Position numbers and translations under genes: made by a program. Under the pieces are notes generated by a model that was not told where the DNA came from, did no database searches, and was given only the letters and a program-made list of their open reading frames with translations. 26,972 bases of DNA, taken from the NCBI GenBank assembly GCA_003427395.1, contig BFEA01001044.1, forward strand, positions 97,484 to 124,455, given 5' to 3'. The number at the start of each line of letters is the position of its first letter. Position 1 is the first letter of the stretch. Origin of the DNA: Chara braunii. Taxonomy: Eukaryota > Streptophyta > Charophyceae > Charales > Characeae. This document shows positions 1 to 9,305 of this stretch, one piece after another.

Positions 1-155
1 TTCGGCAGGCTGGGATGCAGCCTGCCTAAACAGATGGTTTTCAGGGTCTTCGGACCTTTCACCACTTCAGGACCATTCAGGATTTTCAGACTGCCTAAAA
101 CTCTAACTTCAGAATTTTCATTCCTGAATTTTCAGCTACCCAATAGCCGCTTGTG
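1..155. repeat. TTCAG-rich palindromic repeat fragment at left edge
   Basis: This stretch lies outside the homology with copies B and C. It is full of TTCAG and CTGCCTAAA words. It holds a perfect 8-bp hairpin, GGCAGGCT at 4-11 with AGCCTGCC at 19-26, and a GGTC-TTCG-GACC hairpin near 47-58. A similar TTCAG-rich palindromic stretch closes the window at 26862-26972, so both may be fragments of one dispersed family. I infer that it inserted next to, or into, the start of copy A. No coding frame is visible. Confidence 0.5.
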
Positions 156-267
156 TACGAGCATGGCTGAAAGTGCAGTGTATCCTTCCGTGTTCTAGCA
201 AAAGATTCAATAAGTGTTTGGTCTTGTGCCTCGGGTCAGATCAGGGTTAACGGGCATAGTGGCTGAA

Positions 268-269
<2 letters not shown>

Positions 270-309
<40 letters not shown>

Positions 310-326
310 ACACACACACACACACA
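270..326. repeat. (CA)n microsatellite
   Basis: An almost pure CA run with one T interruption near 305. The same site in copy C (21952-21972) has a much shorter run, so the tract changed length after the copies separated. It creates a Thr-His run in one frame and Cys-Val in the other, which inflates open frames on both strands. Confidence 0.97.
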
Positions 327-1324
327 GAAAGAGACCTACATACATCGACTGACCCTCTATACAAGATGGCGAAGTGAATCTCCGCTGACGTTACGGGAAG
401 ATCCATTCGCGTTTTATGGGAGCATTGCAGCAGCAAGAGAACAACAGCAAGCGCACCTGCATTGTCGAGATTCATCACTTGTTTGCCAAAAGGTCGGTGG
501 TGCTTGCCTCCTTGCGAATGTGCCTGATGGAACCTGTTGGATGTACGAATTAACCATTCTAATTTCAATTGAAGCACCTACGACCTGTAAAGGCACAGAC
601 GCAAGTTCGAATGCTGATAGGATTTGATGACCGAAGGTGACTTTGAGCGTAGTTTGGGCGTCTGGTCAAATAGAATGCTATCTGCAGCACGAAGTTTATC
701 GTTGACAAGGGTTAACCGACTGAGATACCAATATTGTAGTTGCTCAAGGTTCGCCACTCTATCACCGAACGAAATTTGATGACTCAGATGTTCCTTAGTC
801 CTGCTGAACAGAAACGGCCACTAGTTAACTTAGTTCGATGCCTATGCGGATCAGAACTGGTGTGCACTCAAGTACCGACGTTATGCTGAGGGAGAGCGTT
901 GTTGTATTATGGAGGCCGATGATTACTACTACAATAGTGTGGTGCAACTTGTTACAGCGGTTGTCGTTGCTCATTGACCGAGTCGCCAGTTTTTTGAAAC
1001 CGAGGTAGATGCTGATTGACACTGGTTGTTGTGGCTGTACTCTGGGGAACTGTTATCGGATTCTTTGACTGTTGGTTGATGGTTATCAGATTGGTGTGGC
1101 CGACACAGTTGATTTTTGAATAGATACCGTTACTTGCAACATGTCTTATTGTGCGTTCATCGTATAGTATCATGCGTACTTTTGTTCAACTGAGTATTGC
1201 TAAGTTTTCACTTGCACTTTGAATAAGAGCACGGAGGTGTGCTTTATTCGAACGCAGCTACGGTTTGAGGAGGTCAACGCGGTGTTTTGATTTTAATTTG
1301 ACCACATTTTCTGATTTTTGACTC

Positions 1325-1600
1325 CCATTGCGGGGGTCCTCAGAAGTGTCAAGGAACCAAATCCCTCTCACGTGAGTCTGAGTGTACCTCGCTTGGATCT
1401 GAATGACTCAAACTTTCTCCTTCTTCCTTCCTTACTCTAAGCCTAGTCATGTTCAGAGAGGAAGGCGACAGGCGGGATTGCAACCCGTAGGACAGCAACA
1501 AGACTATGTGGGGAGTCAACCCACTGATTGCGAGAGCTCTGCCGGAACTTTGGAGGAGTTTTGGAGGCAGGGAATTCAGACGTAACGATTTCATCCTTCC
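1325..1600. repeat. Conserved GC-richer block of the long repeat (copy A)
   Basis: This matches about 15960-16230 in copy B and 22985-23250 in copy C. The best kept part lies near 1450-1560 and contains GGGATTGCAACCCG, whose ends can pair, and a string of CTGCCGGAA-type words. Short open frames cover it on both strands in all copies, but none looks like a known protein. It is the leftmost point at which copy B can be aligned, so it may mark a module boundary. Confidence 0.6.
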
Positions 1601-1845
1601 TTTATAAACCCAGTTATAACCCATATTCGTTCTTCTTGCTAGATTGGACTGAGTGTATTGTATGCATCACTACTTTGATTTTCAATTTGACTTTCAGGAC
1701 ATGATTCAGACTTAAGTAAATGAATGCATGTGTAATGTTAGTTTCAATTTTGTTGTCGGACTGAAAGCAGCTTGTGGGATTGCATATGGGGGAAGGATGG
1801 GAGGAAGGCAGTATTGTTTGTGTCTAATTGGGTTAGTCGAAGGCT

Positions 1846-2560
1846 GGGCAAATCTCCATAAGTTTTGGGAGGCTCTGTGCTATGTTTATTTTCGAGTTGC
1901 CTGGACGACCAGATAAGTTTCATATGTTTGGGTGGTCTGGTTGCTCTTACTTGCGAGGGTTGTATGTGGTTGACTTTTTAGGGACCAAGCATTGTCCCGT
2001 AACTTTGGGTGGCTTGGTTGCCTTGCTTATTTTGGGTTTTCTCTGTTTCTTTTGGGTTTGAACGAGAGGGTGTGAGCATGTTCCATAAGTTTGGGTGACT
2101 TAACCTCTTCCTACTTTAGCATTAAGAAAATAAATCAGGCAGAAGACCAGACACGTTCCATAAGTTTGGGTGGTCTTGGTTCAATGCCACGCACAAGCTA
2201 TAACCAAAAGGTTATAACTTGGCTATATTTTACTACTACTTTACCTATGAAGAGGTTCGTCAGACACTGTCTCATAAGTTTGGGTGGTCTGAGTCTGGCT
2301 TATCACAACTGAACAGAGTTAATTAAGAATAAACTTATGGTGAAAAGGGGAAGGCTGAACCTCGAGCTAAGATGATCGGTTCAGTCATATGCTACCTTAA
2401 AAGATTAAGTGCAGATAATTATATATAACTGAGGTACTTAAATAGCTTAGGGTGACTAGGCTGGCTAACCTAGTCATGTGCCCAAGGAAGAGAAAAGTTG
2501 TTATGCTTTCTGCTCAATGGATGAGTTGGACATTGTTCCATAAGTTTGGGTGGTCTAGCT
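1846..2560 (+). ncRNA. Hairpin array 1 in copy A (candidate structured RNA)
   Basis: About eight sites share a loop built on CATAAGTTTGGGTG, and each has its own stem. Clear stems are ACCAGA/TCTGGT (1908-1913, 1936-1941), ACCAAGC/GCTTGGT (1984-1990, 2012-2018), TGAG/CTTA with outer GAGG/CCTC (2066-2107), ACCAGAC/GTCTTGGT with one bulge (2146-2180), TCAGAC/GTCTGA (2260-2265, 2287-2292), GACTAGG/CCTAGTC with a short loop (2454-2475) and AGTTGGAC/GTCTAGCT with two G·T pairs (2524-2531, 2553-2560). The site near 1846-1875 is weak. The series is collinear with copies B and C. The RNA reading is an inference; a purely DNA-level origin is possible. Confidence 0.55.
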
Positions 2561-2849
2561 TTACGCCTTATGTAAGTCAGGTATGAACGACAAATCATTG
2601 AAAAACTATGAACTATTGTTTGACAAGGTTGACTTTGGGCTAGTGAGAGTACTTACCTTTGTGGTTTGGCCTTACATGTGGCTGACCGAGACTACTACTT
2701 AGTCTAAGTTTCAGTTTGACAGGTAGTTGCTTTAGTTGCTCGCCACATGCTAGAGCTTTAAGAGTGAGTTCAATTTCTTTATTTTTCGAGCTAAGATTTT
2801 TTTACTTAGGTTAGTTCTCGCATTTTCTGGGATCATTTCTTATACTTGA

Positions 2850-3440
2850 CTTTGTATAAATTTTGGTAAGCTACTTTCTCTACGGAAGCGCTGCCGAAAG
2901 TTTTTCAAATTCAAAGAGTTAGTCAAATTTTGGCTTTCAAAAGTCCAATTTGTTTAAATTTTATATATAACTTAGTAAAAATATGGGAAGTCTCTCTTTG
3001 TAAAGGGAGTGTTCCCCAAATTTTTACTAATTCACGGAGTTAGACAAAATTGGATCTGAGAAGTCAAAGTTATTTTAGGTTCTGAACTTAGCTTTGTATG
3101 AATCTAGGAAGTCTCATTTTCCAAACTGGGTGCTCCCAAAATTTTTACAGATCTAAGGAGTTTAGTTAAATTTTGTCTTAAGTTAAACTCGAGTTTTGTT
3201 TTGAGTTCACATCTAACTTAGTATAAATTCGGTAAGTCTCCGTTTCTAAAGGGAGTGCTGCTCAAATTTTTACTAATTCAGGAAGTTCGATAAAATTCGA
3301 CTTTCCAAGAATTATAGAATATTTCTGTTTTTATATTCGAGCTAATATAAATTCTGAAAATATATTTTTCCTACGGGAAGCACGACCGAAAGTTTTCTAG
3401 TTCAAAGGAGATAGGTTATATTTTGACAGGTAGCGATTCT
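2850..3440 (+). repeat. Five ~120-bp tandem units (array 2) in copy A
   Basis: Five diverged units begin near 2859, 2974, 3096, 3221 and 3343, giving a period of 115-125 bp. Each runs roughly as TATAAATNTGG, then AAGTCTC, a small hairpin, GTGCTGCC, AAATTTTTAC, and AAGGAGTTAG. Hairpin arms differ between units but stay complementary: CTCTCTTT with AAAGGGAG at 2992-3009 (one G·T), and CTCC with GGAG at 3238-3255. The third unit has no good stem. The same five units occur in the same order in copies B and C. Confidence 0.75.
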
Positions 3441-3704
3441 AGCGAACCACTCTGTATAGAGAAGATTTTGCCAAAAATCTACCTTTCCTTGGACACTTGC
3501 TTAGAGGTAGGCTTAGGCTTAGTTAAGTAGAATGATTTTGAACAAGATCGTGATATAGGGATTTTTCTCCATTGACTTATAGAGTTAGCTTGGGGATAGA
3601 CCTCTCTTGTGTCACATATTCTCTTTATTGATTGATTCAGAATTTGGGCTAGATTCATCTTGATCCTACAAGAATCATCGTTTGTTATCATAGATAAAAG
3701 GTTT

Positions 3705-3727
3705 GTTGCCGATTCGTCGGTTTACGA
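3705..3727 (+). other. 23-nt block identical in all three copies, with a TTCG tetraloop hairpin (copy A)
   Basis: The hairpin is CCGA (3709-3712), loop TTCG, TCGG (3717-3720). The 23 nt are identical at 18236-18258 and 25695-25717, although B is heavily diverged on either side. UUCG loops are known to be very stable in RNA when closed by C-G; here the closing pair is A-T, so the extra stability need not apply. Confidence 0.7.
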
Positions 3728-4235
3728 TTCAACTCCAATCCACTATTGCCACTCAACCTAAAAGCGTTAGCCCTTTGGTTTGAATTGTTTCATTGTGTTC
3801 TTACCCAGACTTTATTGAATGGTCATTTAACAAAGGTATTGAGTAATTTATTGTTGGAATGGTGCGCTAAGGTTGAGGTTTGTATGGCTAAAGCACGGGG
3901 TGTGAGAGCAGAGAATGGTTGAAGTTGACCTTGCGTAGTGCATGAACTTTTGGTTGAATTTTTGATGTGATTGCAAATATGTTTGGCGGTTCGGACTTTG
4001 AATTTTACTGTCTGCGATCAAATATATATATATATGGCTGAGAGAAGTCCCACTGTGATTGTGAGAAGTGATCGTCACATATTTATAACCCCTATATATA
4101 TATACATCCACATACATACGCTTTGGGTGTTTGCATGACCTATTGTGACCATGCGCAAGGGTTAAACAAATTATGCCTTGAGAGAAACGGAGATCCTCTT
4201 TTATCCTTTGCTTTTTATAGTTATTTTTACATAGT

Positions 4236-4620
4236 TGGAGGTTGTAGTCTGTGACAGCCGTCAAAGTCATACCCCTTGAGTTTTCTCTATGCCCTAAATG
4301 ATGGAGTTGGTCTGCAGGGCAATAAGAGACGATTGCCACCACAAGTACGAACATGTGTACCACCCACTCTCCGCAGGGTGCAGAAGAGGGTGTGGTTCTC
4401 AACCACGCTTGAAAGTTGTCTAGCATTGAGAGATCAACCCCTCGAGGCGTGTGTCAGCTGACACTTTTGTGTCGAATGCGACCCGCGAGATTAACGAGGA
4501 CCGAATGCATACGGGTACTACATAGTACACGATCATTGCTTATGCATGCATTGCGAGTCGATATGAGTTAGCCCTGCATCCATGTGGTTTTATACTAAGT
4601 CGCATGCACGTCGCCTATTC
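4236..4620 (+). ncRNA. Conserved block with competing short hairpins (copy A)
   Basis: This is one of the best kept parts of the long repeat, matching 19160-19575 and 26240-26640. ACCACCCACTCT (4359-4370) can pair at 10 of 12 positions with AGAGGGTGTGGT (4385-4396). The end of that second arm can instead pair with ACCAC at 4402-4406. Further on, GTGTC-AGCT-GACAC (4451-4464) is followed by TTTT-GTGTC (4465-4473), so one GACAC arm has two possible partners. This resembles a pair of alternative folds. Short stems arise easily by chance, so the structural call is tentative while the sequence conservation is clear. Confidence 0.45.
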
Positions 4621-4842
4621 GTTTTCCCTGTCGGAAGGTTATGGAATGGACACTAAAGGGACTAGGAGTGTTGTTGTGTTCTTTGTTTTGTGTCTTTCTG
4701 TACGTGTGAGTGTTGTGGTGTAACACGTGGCGAGTGAGATACGTCCTAGTCGATCGACGACGAGTCGCGCTTGGGACTTCAGCCCCCCAGCGTGTCGGTT
4801 CGCGTGCGGGTTCGATAGAGGTGTAGGACCACGTGTACCCCC

Positions 4843-5160
4843 TATGCTACAGCGAACGAGAAACGCCCTTGGTTGATCCATCTCTGCGATTGCAACTGAT
4901 TAACTTGCATACTGTGGACTGGAAGTCTGGCGAGGATATGCCCACCGAAGGGAGGTGCCAACTCCCGTAAGGTGGAGATAAGTCGTGCCTCGCGTTGACC
5001 CTCTCTTGTCGTAGGGGTTCTCGAGAGGTATGGCCGGCACACTCGACCGGAGCGGCTTGCGGAAGCTCCATGTGTATTCACAATGAGGAATAAACCAACT
5101 TTTGCGTGACGCGGTCGGGAGGGTCCCGCCCTGCGTGGAGCGGGACCGATGCGCTCGAAA
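4843..5160. repeat. GC-rich module, first of three direct copies
   Basis: Homologous to about 19800-20130 and 20513-20886. Shared words include ACAGCGAACGAG, ACGCCCT, CTCCCGTAAGGTGGAG, CTGTCGTAGGGG, and GATGCGCTCGA at the right end. The right end carries a perfect hairpin, GGTCCCGC (5122-5129) with GCGGGACC (5140-5147). The match to B stops near 5160. A 218-codon open frame on the minus strand crosses this module but is not kept in the other copies. Confidence 0.7.
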
Positions 5161-7529
5161 GATGGCGTAGTTGCCGGGGATAACAGTTGTTTGCCGTTGT
5201 CCTTTGTGGAACAACATCCGGGTATGCGAATGTAAGAAATAGGCAAAATGAAAAGTTTATTTGGGCTCTTATGGTTGATCAGTTGATGGTATTGGATAGA
5301 GAGCGAGTAAGGGTTGACTGTGCGAGTTGGTTTTGTTTGAAATAGTAAGGGTGGCGCGGGAGTGATAAGCGTTTTGTCTATGCGCTCACGTGGTATGATC
5401 GTAGTTCGTGTTGGTATGTCTTCTGACCCTGATAATTGACGAGTTTGGACGATAGTTTGCATGTTTGATACAGCTAAGGTAGGATGAGGCGGTATCAACA
5501 GAGCTAAGTATGATGGTTGTGGAAGTTGGCCCTATAAGGTACCTATTATGGTTGGAAGGGGTTATCTGAGTGGTCATGAGAGCAACTAGGTACTTTGGCA
5601 TTAGAGTGAGGCCGAGGATGAGTGAGGAAGCCTATTATGTTAGAAGTCATTGAGGAACTTCAAAGAGAGTTAGGCTAAGGGTATTGAAACCCTTTAGTGA
5701 GAATGGATTGGGATCCTCGAGTCTCGGTTCTAAACGGTTGTTCAAATTACTTAGCCATAGAAGTGTGCCGTTTGCCTCGTGTGATATGTTTTAATTAGGA
5801 GTATAAGGTAGCAGGTAGATGCAGTGAACACCGTGTTATTTTCTCAATGAAAGGGTCTATGGGAAGTAATAGATCTGCATAACACCTTTTCGGCAAACGC
5901 GATATCTGATCCTAGGGGCAGTTGGGATAATGGTGAAGGGGCTAGCGCTTAGACTATTTTGCTTACATTTGATTGGCAACGAGATGTAGGTGATGTTAGA
6001 CCTTCACTTGAACCTTTCCAGGATTGGAACATCCACTTGAATCTATGAGTTGGAGCTAAAGACTTGAGACTATTTTCCTAAGGGCATCTCTTGAGTTATA
6101 TGATTGAACTCATCTGTATATGTCAGATTTAATATGAGTAAGTTTGCCTAGTGTCTGATTATGTGAAGCTTTGTGTTTTGCATGGGCTAGTTACCTGAGG
6201 TACGTATTTGAACTTATCAATCTGTAAGGATCTGTATGAGCGTCTCAAGTCCGATTATCGACTTATGGTTGTGTATTAAGTCTGTGTCTTTAGATTGTTC
6301 TTCAAAAGAGGGGTAGAGGCATTGCACACACGTCTGATGCGGATCAGAGGCGAATGGAGTGACCCCTTTCTTGACATCAGTTTTTCTCAGAAAATGGTCA
6401 ATGTGCAAGGTCTACCCTAAGGAAGTGTGCAATCCTATGTTATTGTTTTCCTGAGAGATGACTTTGAAGAAGTAAGAACTTTGTCTTATAGGTAGTAGTG
6501 AAACCCACTCGGAACATATTGGGATGTTGTTGTTGTATCCCCTGGGATAAGATAATTACACCACTACTTAATAGGAGGAAAGTGTTTGAGTCTTGTCAGA
6601 CCATGGTGTATAAGGGAAACAACTACTACGTTTTGCAGAAAAGTAGGGGGTGAATCCGCAACTATTTTTGTGTCAAATAGGTTCACCAACACAAAACGGG
6701 GTAGCGCATATCGAAGCGTGTATGGTGAGGTTGTTTATTTTGTCGGCGAGGGTCTGCAAGGAGCGAGTGCTAGAATCGGAGGAAGAAGCAGTAAGGCTTG
6801 ATAATTGAACGGGGCTCTGGGGTTTGAGATGCTATTCATTCGAAAAAGGATTACACTGCCCCTCGTCACTGTATACTTCTGTCAAAGCTGGGTAGTAAAG
6901 TGTGGTACTCTCGCTAGTATTATGTCTGAGAGTGCTAATTGTTGGCTATCTCATCTTGATTATAGCATGCCTATCATATGATGTACGTGTTGGTATAAGT
7001 TTATCATTATGAGGTATTTGTACATGCTTTGAGTAACTATAAGTATTGTTGACGTCAGTTACTAAGGTCATATATCATTTTTCACGGATAACTATTACTG
7101 TAAGTTTCGATATTTGTGAACGTATCATTATCATGATATATTACCAGTATTATTCCCTCTAAACTGGGTGGTCATAAACACTGTAAAAGATGAATTTTAG
7201 TGAAAGACGAGTTAAGGTTAAGGTTTTGGTAGTAGAGATTGTAGAATGCGATTGTCAGCATAATAATGGAAGACGTATGCTGTACGTTTTTTTGTGATGG
7301 GCAGAACTTGGACACAGCGAAAGGTAACTCATTGTGCCTTATGCTAAAGAAGATCCCAATATGGCCCCGCCGGTAAGAAGGGAAGATGGACTTGAGATAT
7401 CTTTACCGAGGTGAATCAAGGAAGGAGAATATATCTCTTCCTGGTGGGGAATGTTGATAGATAAAGGTATCTTCATCTGGATCGAGTCTGGATTTGACGA
7501 TGATCAGAACTGTGCGGTCGTGAGCATAA
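5161..7529. other. 2.4 kb with no recognisable gene
   Basis: AT-leaning sequence with stop codons spread through all frames. The largest frame on the + strand (6586-6801, 71 codons) has no motif I recognise. I found no match to the long repeat, no tandem array and no terminal repeat. It could be decayed retroelement sequence upstream of the Gag-like pseudogene, but nothing shows this directly. Confidence 0.5.
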
Positions 7530-9305
7530 CGCTCTACACCTCACCACCATTTTTGGGTCCTACAAGGGGTTGAGTTGGCACTTGGCCATGGAAGGCTGCT
7601 TGCGAGGCCATTAAGGATAGTTGAGGGAGCTGCCAAAAAGTGGGCAAGAGGAAAGGTCCATAAAGGGGAAGAGCGAGTGCTGACCCATATAGAGGTCAAG
7701 CGAGCTGAAGAGTTTCTGCTTCCGTCGGCCCCGTTACGAGTCGTTCTACCTGAGTTCCTCGTAAAAAAATGTATTGGGGGACAGGCAAGGGTAGAGGCCG
7801 CAACAGAAGCCGCTTTGAAGACAAGGGAGAGGGGATACGCACGGTACACGTGCGAATTGATATATTGCATGTACCTGGACCAAAGGTTTCTACCCCATAG
7901 TCAAGGGCTCAGGAACATGGTCAATATTGTTGATGCCTATGAGGGCTCCCATGACCCAGATGAAAGAGTTGTAAATTGGGATGAGGTTCGGGCAGTAGCG
8001 GGACGATAGAGGGTGCCCTCATGCTTTGTCAAGTGCGTCTCTCACAGACTTGCCTACTTTGCTATGTGGTACGCGAGCGAGGATCAACGACATTTATACC
8101 TACGATTATTGTCTATCTATGGTAGACTTTAAAAACCCTGTCTATGTGGAGTGTATATTGTTTATAGTGCCCTTAAAAGTTAGAGCAAGGGTGACTAAAA
8201 ACTTATGGTATTGTTGTGTGGAACAAGAAAAGAGCTAGTGTGGTTTGAGTATTTGCAGTTTTATTAGTTTTTTTTTTTTTTTGAGCTTTCGGGTGCTTAC
8301 AACTTTATGGTCGATTGTTTGCCATGCTTGTCAGACCGACATCGGCATCATGGCTGAAGAAAGTGGTTTTGCCAAGGTCCTGCTTTGGAGGAGCTTATGC
8401 CTCACGAAGGTGTTGCTGTGCGAGTCGGTGCACGACTCGATGACCTTAGATCTCCGAGCCCTATTGTTCCAAGGAAGAAACACATCCAGTTTTCTCCACC
8501 CCTATCATAACTTTAACCTCGCAAAGATATGAGACAAAAGAACCATGTCAAGTATGTCACCGCATCTCGTTTGTGAAAGCATGAGCGAGGAAGTGAACGT
8601 TTTCTCGTTAAAGTCACGGACGTCGAGGGAACTCAAGGGCTTTCTGAGGAGAAGATTTCCAGAAGGGACGATACTGTTCGACGTCACGCAACTCTTCAAA
8701 TTGCATCAGTTGTTGAAGACGTGTCAGCACAAGGACAAATAATTAACGAACAAAGGAGGACACATATATTAAAAGAGAGAATTGCGCAATTGGAGGAAGT
8801 CAGAAGAAGCAAGCAGAAGGCTCCATGAGAGATATTAGATGAGCCGACAGACAAAGATGAGGAGAAGATAGAAGGTGATGGACAAGACTCCCTCCACCAC
8901 ATGAAGATCCGGAGAAAGTGGCCTGGTGCTCGAGAAAGTGAAAAAAGAGAGGAAAAAGACGATCAGGGAAAGGAATGTGAGCGCAAGTGGGTTCAAACGA
9001 TAGAAGTGGCTTTGGAGGAGGGAAACCAGGTTGGGAAAAAGACACTTGCAGACATTGTGCTAAGGAATGGCACATAATAAAATTTTGTCATGAACAAAGA
9101 GCTGATGAAGCAAGTGGTCTAATAAAAACTAATATTGAAGGAGATGTCTTCGACAGGGCTGGTAAGTATATCGATCCAACCATCCCTTGGGGAAAGCGGA
9201 AAGAGGCTTTGCGGCGAGATGGAGCATCAAACACTGCCTCCTGACTGTGATTGTGGAGAGGAAAAATTTGTGTTAAAAAAACTTGAAGATTTGAGTGGAT
9301 CATAA
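7530..9305 (+). pseudogene. Degenerate Gag-like retroelement gene with CCHC zinc knuckle
   Basis: One frame (codons starting at positions divisible by 3) is open from 7530 to a TAG at 8007-8009. It resumes to a TAA at 8130-8132 and returns from about 8340 with stops at 8508, 8514 and 8826. The stretch 8650-8990 is rich in Glu, Lys, Arg and Gln, like a coiled-coil and basic linker. The sense then moves to another frame for 8981-9243, where a C-X2-C-X4-H-X4-C knuckle lies at 9047-9088. It returns to the first frame from about 9219 to the TAA at 9303. CCHC knuckles of this spacing are the nucleic-acid-binding motif of retrotransposon and retroviral Gag. Several stops and two frame changes indicate a pseudogene, unless introns explain part of it. 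The 5' part (7575-8009) matches no family I know. I found no protease or reverse transcriptase nearby. Confidence 0.6.
8268..8282. repeat. T15 homopolymer inside the Gag-like region
   Basis: A run of 15 T between the two open parts of the pseudogene. The reading frame on the left ends at 8132 and sense-like sequence resumes near 8340, so an insertion or a spliced segment may lie here. It is too short to assign. Confidence 0.8.

Larger units (their letters stand above)
160..5160 (+). repeat. Long repeat family, copy A (~5.0 kb)
   Basis: Homologous over nearly its whole length to 21835-26815 (copy C). From about 1320 onward it also matches 15955-20130 (copy B). By eye, A and C are clearly closer to each other than either is to B. 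In order the repeat holds a CA tract and an open but probably non-coding stretch (270-627), a GC-richer block (1325-1600), hairpin array 1 (1846-2560), the ~120-bp unit array 2 (2850-3440), a 23-nt identical block (3705-3727), a conserved structured block (4236-4620) and a GC-rich module (4843-5160). No reading frame is preserved across the copies. The strand given is inferred from G·T pairs in its hairpins. I saw no terminal repeats or target duplication, so the family type is unknown. Confidence 0.85.

Noticed and set aside
214-627. Open frame of 137 codons, with a 146-codon counterpart at 21833-22273
   Set aside because: Both copies are open and end at the same stop, but about 18 of ~93 residues differ among roughly 32 nucleotide changes, so the protein is not better kept than the DNA. 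The opposite strand is also open there. The CA tract inflates both frames.
1846-2560. Array 1 as a CRISPR array
   Set aside because: Intervals between repeats are irregular (about 60 to 250 bp), the repeats are imperfect, no cas-like gene is present, and the context is eukaryotic.
3848-4426. 192-codon open frame on the minus strand
   Set aside because: Copies B and C have this region broken into shorter frames with stops; it includes TA-tract-coded Ile-Tyr runs and no known motif.
4796-4825. GGGTTCGATAG as a tRNA or SINE B box
   Set aside because: No A box or cloverleaf upstream; copy B has GGGTCCGATAG at the same place.
4842-5498. 218-codon open frame on the minus strand, the longest in the window
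   Set aside because: It crosses the GC-rich module, is not open in the homologous parts of copy B or at 20513-20886, has no recognisable domain, and runs past the end of the repeat homology.
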